Below, piece by piece: positions 42,546 to 50,826 of a stretch of 64,000 bases of DNA. The position numbers and the translations under genes were made by a program. This DNA is from Palaemon carinicauda (taxonomy: Eukaryota > Arthropoda > Malacostraca > Decapoda > Palaemonidae): positions 15,026,795 through 15,090,794 of the forward strand of contig NC_090743.1 in assembly GCF_036898095.1 (NCBI RefSeq). Direction: 5' to 3'. Each line of letters starts with the position of its first letter. The stretch's first letter is position 1. A model generated the notes under the pieces. It worked only from the letters and a program-made list of their open reading frames with translations, did no database searches and was not told the DNA's origin.

Positions 42546-43496
42546 TCACAGCCACGGTCTGCTCCCGACGAGAAGAATCCTTTGCAGGGGACGATGAAGA
42601 TGAAGACCCGAAGAGAAGGCGCTCCTAACTCCCTTGTAAGGAGAAGGAAGGCCTCGGCGGCGAAGAGGAGGGCGAGCCTTACGGCGAAGACGACCTCGAG
42701 GCAGGGTATCGCCGTCGTCGGTCCTCGGAAGAGGAGTCTCTGTTAGTGCACTCCCCCGAGGGGGAGGAACACCCGCAGGAGAGACCGTTGGACCCAGCTT
42801 CCCCCTCGAAGGATGTTCAGAGGGGGAACCTGAGCCTTCAGCAACATCCGCAACAGCAGCAGCTGGGGTTTGACCCGACCCGTCGAACGCCTCTGCCACA
42901 ACAACGTCGACAATAGCCAGAGGGTCTACCTCTGGTATTACCGGCGACTGTTGGACAACTGCCCCCAACTGGATCAGATCAAACAGGGCTTCCTTGGAGG
43001 GCGAGCCCTTAAGCCCCAAGGAAGCCCAAAGCTGGAAAAGATCATTGTTAGATACAGTTTGGTCATAATCAACAAAATCAATAATGTCCTCCCCCGGAGG
43101 AGGAGGGGGAGCTGCCTCGCTATGGGAGGCAACACCCTCTCCCGAACCCCGAGATTGGGAAACAAAAGAAGGACCTACGCTACTACTCTGCGGCCTCTCG
43201 CGAGAGACCGAACGAGTGGGAGCTTCGGAGGAGGTTCGGGCAACGGAAGAAGAGTCCTTGGAGCCTTCCTTCCCCAAGGCAGTTCCTGAGGGAGAACGGT
43301 CTTGCTTAGAACTCTTCTTACGCCGCCGGGCAAACCTCTCCCACTGGGAGGTAGGCCACTCCCTACATTCCATACAAACATTATCACTTTCACACCGTTG
43401 ACCTCGACACTGCGGGCAAAAGGTGTGAGGGTCTGTATCGACCGCTGACATGAATGTTCCACAGGGGCGGTCGGGGAGTCCAGGGCACTTACGCAT
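42546..43496 (-). CDS. gag-like ORF1 N-terminal block with zinc module, D2 (316 codons)
   Basis: The ATG at 43496 opens MRKCPGLPDRPCGTF. Ligands C4, C12, H24, C27, C30, C35, C41 and C44 have the spacing HxxCxxCRGxxCx5CxxC, the same as in family 2. A Ser/Arg-rich part, an acidic segment (EDIIDFVDYDQTVSNNDLFQ) and a Pro-rich region follow. The frame stops at 42546, shortly before the repeat region. The block is probably the N-terminus of the same gag that continues at 41762. D1 lacks the first 31 residues or so because of the duplication junction. Confidence 0.72.
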   Translation of the reverse strand: MRKCPGLPDRPCGTFMSAVDTDPHTFCPQCRGQRCESDNVCMECREWPTSQWERFARRRKKSSKQDRSPSGTALGKEGSKDSSSVARTSSEAPTRSVSRERPQSSSVGPSFVSQSRGSGEGVASHSEAAPPPPPGEDIIDFVDYDQTVSNNDLFQLWASLGLKGSPSKEALFDLIQLGAVVQQSPVIPEVDPLAIVDVVVAEAFDGSGQTPAAAVADVAEGSGSPSEHPSRGKLGPTVSPAGVPPPRGSALTETPLPRTDDGDTLPRGRLRRKARPPLRRRGLPSPYKGVRSAFSSGLHLHRPLQRILLVGSRPWL

Positions 43497-43609
43497 AATG
43501 GGAAGAAAAGGTAGAGGCCAACTTCACACACACAACTGTAAGAAAAAGAAAAACATATTAAGGCTGTCAAAAATGCGAGGACGAGACAGACACGTCTGTA
43601 CATCGTCCG

Positions 43610-43801
43610 AGCCAAAAGTGAAGTGAAGCAGCTCACCGGTGTGTGGGGGGGAGGGATAGCTAGCTACCCCTCCCCTACCACCGTGCTAACTAGCGCGGGG
43701 GTAGTTTAACCCTCGTTAAAATCTAATGGCTCGTCATTTCTGCTACGCCGAAAGTAAACCCTTTGTAAATAGCGTGGTTTGTATTTCGGTTACGGAACAA
43801 A
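43610..43801 (-). repeat. left inverted terminal repeat of D2
   Basis: Complement of 35872-36110, with GTAGCTAGCTACC-type palindrome and the end CGGTTACGGAACAAA. It is the only left ITR of family 3 in the window. Confidence 0.88.
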
Positions 43802-44066
43802 TAAATTTTTTAACATACTTACCCGCTGGTTATATAAGTTATAATCCCACTCTCCTCCCCCTAGAGACCAAGGGGCAAGGAAAATCTGAATAAGTGGGAG
43901 TAGTTCTACCTGTAGTCCACCAGGGCGCTAATGTACACCTGGCATACATGCGTTAGCCGCGAGTTTTGAATAGTTCTGCCGAGGCGTCAGGGACGTTAGC
44001 CATTCTTATATAACCAGCGGGTAAGTATGTTCGAAATTTTATTTTATTATGAAAATATAATTTTTC
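43802..44066 (+). mobile_element. family-2 element C, rest of ICR and right ITR
   Basis: The second part of the ICR (to about 43840) and the right ITR (43865-44066), ending TATAATTTTT. Together with 15609-22053 it makes one element whose ICR was opened by D. Confidence 0.88.
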
Positions 44067-44399
44067 ACTATTCTAAGTACTGTACTGCCACTGGAATACC
44101 ATTAAGTAGCCTTCTGAAGATTTCATGTCCCACGTATTCTTATTTTGAGGTTTTAATCAGCATCTTAAAACTGTAAGCAAGGATAGTCGGCAATTCTCTT
44201 TGGATTCAAAAGTCCTTGTCGGTCCTATTCTGTCTGATATTAAGTAACATCCAAAAAACTGATAGAAACATTAAAGAAAAGGTACCATAGATAAAAAAAA
44301 AATAGATTACAATGGAATGGAATAAACCATCAATTTTAGATAATTTAATTGTAAGTGAATGATGTAGAAATACAATCACATTCATAAGTATCATTATTA
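44067..44399. other. AT-rich intergenic DNA
   Basis: No gene or clear repeat seen. It is the right flank of element C and should be contiguous with 15608 before that insertion. Confidence 0.45.
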
Positions 44400-44870
44400 T
44401 TAATTGCTAAGCCACAACCCTAGTTGAAAAAGTAGAATGTTATAAGCCCAGGGGCTCCAATAGGGAAAATAGCTCAGTGAGGAAAGGAAACAAGGAAGAA
44501 TAGAATATTTTAAGATCAGTAACATTAGAATAAAAATATCTCCTATATAAACTATAAAAACTTTAACAAAATAAGAGGAAGAGAAATAAGATAGGATAGT
44601 GTGCCCGAGTGTACCCTCAAGCAAGAGAACTTTAAGTAACCCTTGGGTGAAGAAGAATTGTTTGGTAATCTCAATGTTGTCAGGTGTATGAGGACAGAGG
44701 AGAATATGTAAAGAATAGGCCAGACTATTCATAACCAGAGAGAAGGATTCAATGTAGTACACTCTGACCAGTCAAAGGACCCTATAACACACTAGCGGTA
44801 GTATCTCAACGAGTGGCTGGTGCCCTGGCCAACCTACTACCTATAAAAAGATGATACTGTACTGTACTTT
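44400..44870 (-). mobile_element. LINE leader fragment, inverted copy of 4430-4870 type
   Basis: Read on the minus strand it contains GGTTGGCCAGGGCACCAGCC, CACCTGACAAC and CACCCAAGG blocks in the same order as 4445-4690, and the TCTCTTGCTTGAGGGTACAC block as at 4848. About 170 bp between them is missing. It then runs on with GGAGCCCCTGGGCTTATAAC-type sequence that the first copy lacks. No coding part is attached, so it is a 5' fragment of the LINE family. Confidence 0.75.
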
Positions 44871-45210
44871 TATTTTTGGATAAATTGGCAACTTAAAAAG
44901 CAACAATTGGCAACTACAGTAGTTTGGGTCACTAAAAACTACAGCAGCTTGGGCGGGAAGTTCCTGTGTAGTGACTGATTTAAAGGGACATGTGATCTTT
45001 CAAATTATCATACAGTAGTGGCTTACTTCTAATTTCTGACTAATACTGTATGCTTATACTTCTATTGAAAAAAAAAAAAAACTTAAATGATAAAAATGCT
45101 TTATTAATTATGTATGGTTTCAATTGTCAAGCACTCATTTAGAATCAAATCTCAATACTAGATTTATTGGTCTGAAAATGTTATTTTAGGCGGGAGCCTA
45201 CTTGACTTAC
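44871..45210. other. AT-rich DNA, possibly intron
   Basis: Includes an A14 run near 45069. It lies downstream of the putative donor site of the exon at 45211-45373 on the minus strand. Confidence 0.4.
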
Positions 45211-45373
45211 ATATGAGTTCCATGGGAGGAAGGTAAGGGGCACCTGGTTCCCACATTGCAAAGGACCCTTTAGAAATGTGACGGTCTGCATACTGCTGGC
45301 ATGTCTTGAGGCCACAAGGCAACTTGACCCGCCAGGTACAGGATACCGTTGAACACTCCATGTCTTCAGCAAC
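45211..45373 (-). CDS. probable internal exon of an unidentified host gene (partial)
   Basis: On the minus strand, TTTTCTATCTTTACAG ends at 45374 (3' splice site) and GTAAGTCAAG begins at 45210 (5' splice site with a strong consensus). The 163-nt exon between them is open in the frame starting at its first base: VAEDMECSTVSCTWRVKLPC, later CQQYADRHISKGSFAMWEPG and ending PYLPPMELI plus one base. It is Cys- and Trp-containing and has globular composition. A second frame is also open, which lowers certainty. No protein family was recognised. No neighbouring exon was found in the window; upstream DNA on this strand is occupied by repeats and element F. Confidence 0.5.
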
Positions 45374-46348
45374 CTGTAAAGATAGAAAATTTTTAATGAG
45401 TACAAGTCATTAAAAAATTTCAATCTTAAAGATAGCATATAAATAAATATTCCAATAGAAATGTTTTAAAAATATTTCTAGAATAAAATTTTCTACTGCA
45501 CACATGGCTACTGCTACTCTAGAGTGGAGACTCATGCCTAACAGCTCAAAATCTTTAGAGATTCATGAAATATTTATAAAAGATAGTGTTGTAGAAAGCG
45601 TCACAGCGGCGGAAAACCAATACTGTACCTCCAAAGTCGGTCTATTAGACAACCTAAGGTGGCAAATTCAGCAGTAGCTGGGTCTAAGGCAGCAGCTATT
45701 CCTAGCAACCATGGCATCATGAACTGACTTTTCAACACCCCAAGGATGTCGACACAATGCAGCAGAGGCATTGTCCAGTTTACAAGGTGGAAAGTCACGG
45801 GAAATGAAAGGCAGTAGATTAATAAATCTGCCAAAGATAACCAGGATGCAAGAAATTGTAAATTCAGGGGATATCCTGACAACCAGGCGGGATCCAATCG
45901 ACCAACTTCAGAGAATAATGTTATCACATAGAGAAGAGGAAAAGGAGGTGTAGATGACCAACCTAAGGCTGCAGCTGAAGTGGCAGAGGGCAAGGGGAAT
46001 TCCCCCTATAGCCAACTTTCAACCAATGCTAAGAACCCAAGCCAACAAGACTAGAGGCAGGGACAGAAAGCAATACTTCTGCCAGGATAAACCTACCTGG
46101 CAAAGGAGCTAAGACTCCACATGTGGTAAGAGGTAGGCTACATAGCCCAGGATGAGAAGCTGCTTTCATAGACTAGGCAACTACTAAAGTGGCAGAGGAT
46201 AACCCAAAGGGGTACTAGCTCTCTGTCTGGATAGGGTTAGGCCATAGGAAATACTATGCAGGCAAGCCTAGCCTACATAGTGGTTGAGAGAAACTCAAAT
46301 GCAAGGGTAATTAGACTAGACAAAAGGAACTGCAGTTCCTAAGACAAT
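45374..46348. other. intergenic or intronic repeat-like DNA, left flank of F
   Basis: No supported gene. GTGGCAGAG-containing segments recur at about 45980, 46190 and, beyond F, at 55180, so this may be a degenerate repeat of about 200 bp into which F inserted. It ends in ACAAT followed by the A4 tract at the F border. Confidence 0.4.
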
Positions 46349-46735
46349 AAAACGGATTTTGAGCGAAGCGAAAAATCTATTTTTGGGTGAGATAGCCATG
46401 GCGTCCTGATGGAAGGTTCCTGTTTGGTAGCTTCCTTGGGTATAAGACTACTAAGATATTCCCAGAGAATTTAACCACAGGTTATCACAGAATTCTAACT
46501 TCTGGAGCGAGTATCTCAAAGGTTTCCCTTTAAGACATCGTAATACAACAGGGGACACGCATGTCTGGTCGTGCCACATAGCTATCTCCACCCCGAACAG
46601 AGTTAACGCTTCGGTGTGTAAGGGCTGAGAATAGCTGGGAGCCGTTCCACAGCTAATCTCACTCGTGGCTACTACTGATACTCGAGACGTAAACAAACGG
46701 ACGCCATTGCTCTAATGACGTCACGAGCGTCTTTA
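46349..46735 (-). repeat. right inverted terminal repeat, F
   Basis: Complementary to 54757-55115 over about 335 bp with an outer tail (GATTTTGAGCGAAGCG) that is present again, inverted, in the ICR. The two ITRs look identical over long stretches, in line with recent replication. Confidence 0.9.
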
Positions 46736-46812
46736 TCCTGGCGCCAGTTGCTGCCCATCACCATGATACAATTGTGTAGGGTGGGAACAAACTGACGAAG
46801 TAGTAGGGAGGG

Positions 46813-46905
46813 TCCATCAGGACGCCATGGCTATCTCACCCAAAAATAGATTTTTCGCTTCGCTCAAAATCCGTTTTTTGGGCTCAAGCCATGGCGTCCT
46901 GATGG
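46813..46905 (-). repeat. internal complementary region, F
   Basis: 46813-46872 is the inverse of the right end (arms about 60 bp, perfect by eye). T6 at 46874-46879 marks the circle joint. GGGCTCAAGCCATGGCGTCC onward matches the inverse of the left end at 55085-55109. Confidence 0.9.
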
Positions 46906-47698
46906 AAGAGTACCAGAGAATCAATGTATCGTGGTAGATTTTTCCCCCAGAGTTAAGTGCCTAGGCATTGACAAAATAGCAAAGTAATCTTAGATAAGAA
47001 CCATAGGAACGAAGTATCCTGCCCCCCATTGGTAGGAAGTTCCCATGGGCTATGCCGACGTCAAAGTGGTATTGAAGGACTATTCATCTTGACAGAAGAG
47101 CTTTTTAAGAGCTTAGAGATGAAGCAGAATGTTTGATATTTGTATAGGAACATTCTGAGTAGGTCAGTGGTGGTTGGGCACTGTGTGTAGGATTCATCTC
47201 CTGATTATCAGAAGTAAGTATTCGAGTAGGAACCTTACTGAGACAAGGTGAATATAATTTAAGGATAGACATCTTAAATTCTTCATGACCATAAGAAAGG
47301 AGGAATAAATAAAACTATGACAGTATGTATTTCATAGTAAGTAGGAGCTGAAAGAGACGCATAAGTAATAAAATAGAAATTTTATTTCACAATGCAGAAA
47401 TTAAATAATTTACAGCAAAAGTAAAGTTCATTTACAGTAATAATAATGTACATAGAAATAAAGGCTTGCTCTTGAATCTGAAAGGGAATTTCAGGATTAG
47501 TAGGTACTCGTTCTCGAGGAACGCAAGTCTTTAAATAACACATCATGCTCAAGGCATGCGGCACTTGTGTAACACTATGACATTTCACCTGGGATAAGAA
47601 CAGTTATAAAAGCACTAAGTGTTTTTAGACATCACTATGAATCACTCGAGGGTCAACATAGGCACCCGAAGAGTTAGAGTCCCAAATAACTCACTGTT
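46906..47698 (-). other. 3' untranslated region of F
   Basis: Between YR stop and ICR. No coding signal recognised. Confidence 0.6.
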
Positions 47699-50467
47699 CT
47701 ACGCAGAGTTAGGTGCAGGTTTCATAACACTACCTGCGGCTACCACAAAATGTTTGATTTCGTGCACTTGTTTCGCATAATGTTTAAAGAAAACTCGCGA
47801 GGACTTCCAGCCCGTAAAGTTTTTAAGGCTCTCAAAGTCCATGCTCTGAAAGAAGTTCAGAGAAGATGCCACTTTTCTAGGATCATGACCAGCGGGTGTA
47901 CTGTTCGGATCCGCTCTGCGAATGAAGTAGGTGATTTTCGCTCTTAATTGTTTCAGTGACAGGTCGCTGCCCGATGTTTCTCCTTTGAAGAGTTGGCCTC
48001 CACCAAAGTTTGAAGTTCTGCGAAGATAGACCTTGAGGCTCTCTACTGGACATAGAGAGACATCCTCCTTCAGGGGGCATATTCTCCAAGGGCCCCATCT
48101 TTTGGTGGGTAATTCATTTTTGGCGAGAAACGTCGGATCAGGGGAGAGGGTCACTTCTCCTGAATCAGCAAACAGGATGTGTCCCTCTTCTCTTGATAAT
48201 GCCACTATTTCGCTGACTCGAGCTCCCGAGGCGAGAGCAAATAAAAATATAACTTTCTGAGTCAGATCCTTGAGGGGGCATGAATCGTTGTCCAAGTTGG
48301 AGGCGAAATGGAGCACCTTGTCTAGTGACCAGGAGATCGGTTTCGGAGGGGGTGCTGGGCGTAGGCGAGCACATGCTTTCGGCAGTTTGTTAAAGATGTC
48401 GTTGGACAGATCAATTTGGAAAGCATATAGAATTGGTCTAGTCAAAGCCGATTTGCAGGTTGAAATCGTATTGGCTGCTAATCCTTGTCCATGAAGGTGA
48501 ATGAAGAAGGACATACAGAAATCAATGGTGATTTCTTTAGGATTTTTTGCTTTAACAAAGGAGACCCATTTCCTCCAGGATGATTCATATTGCCGTCTCG
48601 TGGATTCGGTCTTGTATTCCTCTAGGAAGTCTAGACTTTTCTTCGAGATCCCAAACCTCTTCTTTGCGGCAAGGGAGAGAAAATCATGAGATGAAGGTCC
48701 TTGATTTTCGATGATGAAGCGAAGACAGTCGACTTCTGTACTTGTTGAGAGAGAACTGGGCCCGGGAGAGGGATCAGCTTGGGCTGCAGCTCCAGGACCA
48801 GGGGGTACCAGTTGCTCCGGGGCCACTTGGGAGCCACTAGGGCCGCTGTCCCTTTGAAGGTTCTCAGTTTGGAGAGGACTTTCAACAGAAGGTTGGTGGG
48901 AGGGAACAGGTATATCTTCGACCATCTGTTCCAGTCCAGTGACATGGCGTCCACCGCTTCTGCTTTGGGGTCCTCGTACGGGGCTACGTACAGAGGAAGT
49001 TGATTGTTGTCGCTCGTTGCAAAGAGATCTATCTGAAGTTCTGGGACTTGATGAGAGATGAAGGAGAATGATCTTGCGTCTAGAGACCATTCCGACTCTA
49101 TCGGGTTTGTCCGAGATAGAGCATCCGCTGTCACGTTGCGGAATCCTTGTAGGTGAACTGCAGACAGGTGCCACTTCTTCTTCTCCGCCAGACGGAAGAT
49201 TGGGAGAAGCACCTGATTTATCTGGGGCGATCTTGAGCCCTGGCGATTGAGACAACGAACTACCACCGAGTTGTCTAGGGTTAGACGGATGTGGATCGAG
49301 GGCGGCGGGGATAGCTTCTTCAGAGTAAGAAGGACCGCCATGGCCTCCAAGATGTTTATGTGGAACGTCTTGAATAGTGGAGACCAGGTCCCTTGAGCTT
49401 GTTTCAGGTGGGAGTGACCTCCCCAGCCCTCCAGTGAGGCATCCGTGTGGATGTTGAGTGATGGAGGAGGGTGTTGGAGAGGAATGGACCTTTTCAGGGC
49501 CATTGCTTCCGACCACGGCTTTAGGAGGCGTCGAAGTCTGTTTGGAAGCCGTCTCTTGAGGTCTCTTCGAGCGATGGATGCCGATCGTCTCCAGACTCCC
49601 GCGGCATCCTTTAGCTGTGCACGAAGCACTGGGTTTGTCACTGAGGCGAATTGTAGAGAGCCTAGAACTCGTTCCTGCTGTCGTCTTGAAATGCGTTTGG
49701 ATTTCAGTAGTCGCTTGACAGACCCTGCTATTTCCTTCCTTTTCTTCTGGGGGATGGAAAGGCGGTGTGACTGAAGATTCCAGTGGATTCCCAGCCACTG
49801 AAACTTCTGAGCTGGAGAGAGGCGAGATTTCTTCTCGTTGATCTTGAATCCCAGGTGTTCTAGGTACTGGGTAACTTCGTCGCAAGACTTTGTACACTCT
49901 TCGGGCGATGGAGCCCAGACTAGCCAGTCGTCGAGGTAGGCCATCACCTGGACGTTTCTTAGGCGGAGCTGTTGTACTATGGCATCCGCCAGCTTTGTGA
50001 AGATCCGAGGGGCCACATTGAGGCCGAATGGCATGGCCCGGAAGGCGTAGCTTTTCCTTTGGAGTCGAAATCCTAGGTAGGAGGAAGCGTGATGGTTCAT
50101 TGGAATGTGCCAATAGGCATCCGCCAGGTCTATAGAGACCGTGTAGGAACCTTGAGGCAGAAGGGTCCTTATTTGTTGAAGCGTCAGCATCTTGAATTTG
50201 TTGTTCTCTATGAACTTGTTGAGGGGGGATAAGTCCAGAATGACTCTGAGCTTGTCTGAGTCCTTCTTGGGAACGCAAAACAGTCTCCCTTGGAACCTGG
50301 TGGACTTTACCTTCCTTATCACCTTCTTGTTCAAGAGGTCTAGAACATATTCTTCCAGAATGGGGGTCGATTGTTGGAAGAACCGCTGGAAGATTGGGGG
50401 TGGTTGCACCCAACTCCAGCCTAGACCGTTCTTGATGATGCTGTGTGCCCAAGGATCGAAGGTCCAA
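47699..50467 (-). CDS. tyrosine recombinase, F, in a 922-codon open frame
   Basis: The frame is open from the gag stop (50510) and has a TTG at 50467 as first listed start; a real start may lie nearer the domain. Roughly the first 600 codons overlap RT in another frame and look low-complexity, so they may not be protein. The recombinase begins near FLEEYKTESTRRQYESSWRK (codon about 605). It has FALASGARVSEIVALSREEG (Arg I), TFLAKNELPTKRWGPW (hairpin), GHDPRKVASSLNFF (His about 861, Arg about 864) and SSRVFFKHYAKQV (Tyr about 897). All tetrad residues are there and no break is seen. Role: integration of the circular cDNA at a short A/T tract. Confidence 0.86.
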   Translation of the reverse strand: MDLRSLGTQHHQERSRLELGATTPNLPAVLPTIDPHSGRICSRPLEQEGDKEGKVHQVPRETVLRSQEGLRQAQSHSGLIPPQQVHREQQIQDADASTNKDPSASRFLHGLYRPGGCLLAHSNEPSRFLLPRISTPKEKLRLPGHAIRPQCGPSDLHKAGGCHSTTAPPKKRPGDGLPRRLASLGSIARRVYKVLRRSYPVPRTPGIQDQREEISPLSSSEVSVAGNPLESSVTPPFHPPEEKEGNSRVCQATTEIQTHFKTTAGTSSRLSTIRLSDKPSASCTAKGCRGSLETIGIHRSKRPQETASKQTSTPPKAVVGSNGPEKVHSSPTPSSITQHPHGCLTGGLGRSLPPETSSRDLVSTIQDVPHKHLGGHGGPSYSEEAIPAALDPHPSNPRQLGGSSLSQSPGLKIAPDKSGASPNLPSGGEEEVAPVCSSPTRIPQRDSGCSISDKPDRVGMVSRRKIILLHLSSSPRTSDRSLCNERQQSTSSVRSPVRGPQSRSGGRHVTGLEQMVEDIPVPSHQPSVESPLQTENLQRDSGPSGSQVAPEQLVPPGPGAAAQADPSPGPSSLSTSTEVDCLRFIIENQGPSSHDFLSLAAKKRFGISKKSLDFLEEYKTESTRRQYESSWRKWVSFVKAKNPKEITIDFCMSFFIHLHGQGLAANTISTCKSALTRPILYAFQIDLSNDIFNKLPKACARLRPAPPPKPISWSLDKVLHFASNLDNDSCPLKDLTQKVIFLFALASGARVSEIVALSREEGHILFADSGEVTLSPDPTFLAKNELPTKRWGPWRICPLKEDVSLCPVESLKVYLRRTSNFGGGQLFKGETSGSDLSLKQLRAKITYFIRRADPNSTPAGHDPRKVASSLNFFQSMDFESLKNFTGWKSSRVFFKHYAKQVHEIKHFVVAAGSVMKPAPNSA

Positions 50468-50826
50468 CGATCCTGGAATTGGCGGAGTCTTCCTCCCACC
50501 GGAAGCACTTCATTGCTTCTGGTGTCCCGAGGACTTGTTGCCTCGGCCGCTAGCTCCCTTTCCTCCTCTACCTCTGGAGGGACGACGAGAGGCGTCTCTG
50601 CTTGCACCCCTGGACGAGCCTCTACCTCTGGCATGAAAGGTAGTGGATGGCTGTTCAAAGGCAGGGGTGAAGACCGGTGACTGTGACAACACCGGTTGGG
50701 GGACCAATTGAAAGGTCTGTTGTGGTTGGGCAACCACTTGGGAGGTAGCGGGTCCCGGAAACTGACGTCTTTGTTGACGTTGCTGGGGTTTCGGTTTCTG
50801 AGGTTTCCTCTTAGGCTGAGGTCCAT
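48631..50826 (-). CDS. reverse transcriptase, RNase H and Dam-like domain, F (731 codons)
   Basis: ATG at 50826, inside the gag end, in the +1 frame relative to gag. RT: FCVPKKDSDKLRVILDLSPL (about 183-202), YTVSIDLADAYWHIPMNHHA (Asp about 233), AMPFGLNVAPRIF and VMAYLDDWLVWAP (YLDD 297-300). RNase H: NIHTDASLEGWGGHS (Asp about 462), INILEAMAVLLTL (Glu about 494), LTLDNSVVVRCLNRQGSRSP (Asp about 518) and RNVTADALSRTNP (Asp about 568). Dam-like: LQIDLFATSDNN (about 597-608), DAMSLDW and IYLFPPTNLLLKV, then WPRSNWYPLVL. All catalytic residues of RT and RNase H are present. FPPT in place of NPPY leaves methyltransferase activity doubtful. The 3' part overlaps the YR frame. Confidence 0.92.
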   Translation of the reverse strand: MDLSLRGNLRNRNPSNVNKDVSFRDPLPPKWLPNHNRPFNWSPNRCCHSHRSSPLPLNSHPLPFMPEVEARPGVQAETPLVVPPEVEEERELAAEATSPRDTRSNEVLPVGGRLRQFQDRWTFDPWAHSIIKNGLGWSWVQPPPIFQRFFQQSTPILEEYVLDLLNKKVIRKVKSTRFQGRLFCVPKKDSDKLRVILDLSPLNKFIENNKFKMLTLQQIRTLLPQGSYTVSIDLADAYWHIPMNHHASSYLGFRLQRKSYAFRAMPFGLNVAPRIFTKLADAIVQQLRLRNVQVMAYLDDWLVWAPSPEECTKSCDEVTQYLEHLGFKINEKKSRLSPAQKFQWLGIHWNLQSHRLSIPQKKRKEIAGSVKRLLKSKRISRRQQERVLGSLQFASVTNPVLRAQLKDAAGVWRRSASIARRDLKRRLPNRLRRLLKPWSEAMALKRSIPLQHPPPSLNIHTDASLEGWGGHSHLKQAQGTWSPLFKTFHINILEAMAVLLTLKKLSPPPSIHIRLTLDNSVVVRCLNRQGSRSPQINQVLLPIFRLAEKKKWHLSAVHLQGFRNVTADALSRTNPIESEWSLDARSFSFISHQVPELQIDLFATSDNNQLPLYVAPYEDPKAEAVDAMSLDWNRWSKIYLFPPTNLLLKVLSKLRTFKGTAALVAPKWPRSNWYPLVLELQPKLIPLPGPVLSQQVQKSTVFASSSKIKDLHLMIFSPLPQRRGLGSRRKV

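Larger units (their letters stand above)
29654..43406. repeat. tandem segmental duplication, second copy (13753 bp)
   Basis: Starts inside the leader of C2 and ends inside the gag start region of D2. The junction at 29651-29653 is TCG, which is also present at both parental edges (15869-15871, 43404-43406), so the join shows 3-bp microhomology. Confidence 0.92.
35872..43801 (-). mobile_element. DIRS-like element, family 3, copy D2, full length (7.9 kb)
   Basis: Complete from right end (TGATAAATTCGGAG at 35872) to left end (GGTTACGGAACAAA at 43801). Both edges are set by C sequence continuing on each side, with AAAT at both joints and at the ICR centre. It encodes gag (43496-39624), RT (39571 and upstream), RNase H, Dam-like domain and YR. 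Its C-terminal gag block is open over 712 codons, but RNase H and YR carry the same breaks as D1. Confidence 0.92.

Noticed and set aside
43802..44066. Independent hairpin-ended MITE
   Set aside because: It is the second part of the ICR plus right ITR of element C, continuous with 22053 once D is taken out.
45601..45993. Hydrophobic 130-codon ORF on the minus strand
   Set aside because: No signal peptide or family motif, no splice sites of quality, and part of repeat-like DNA.
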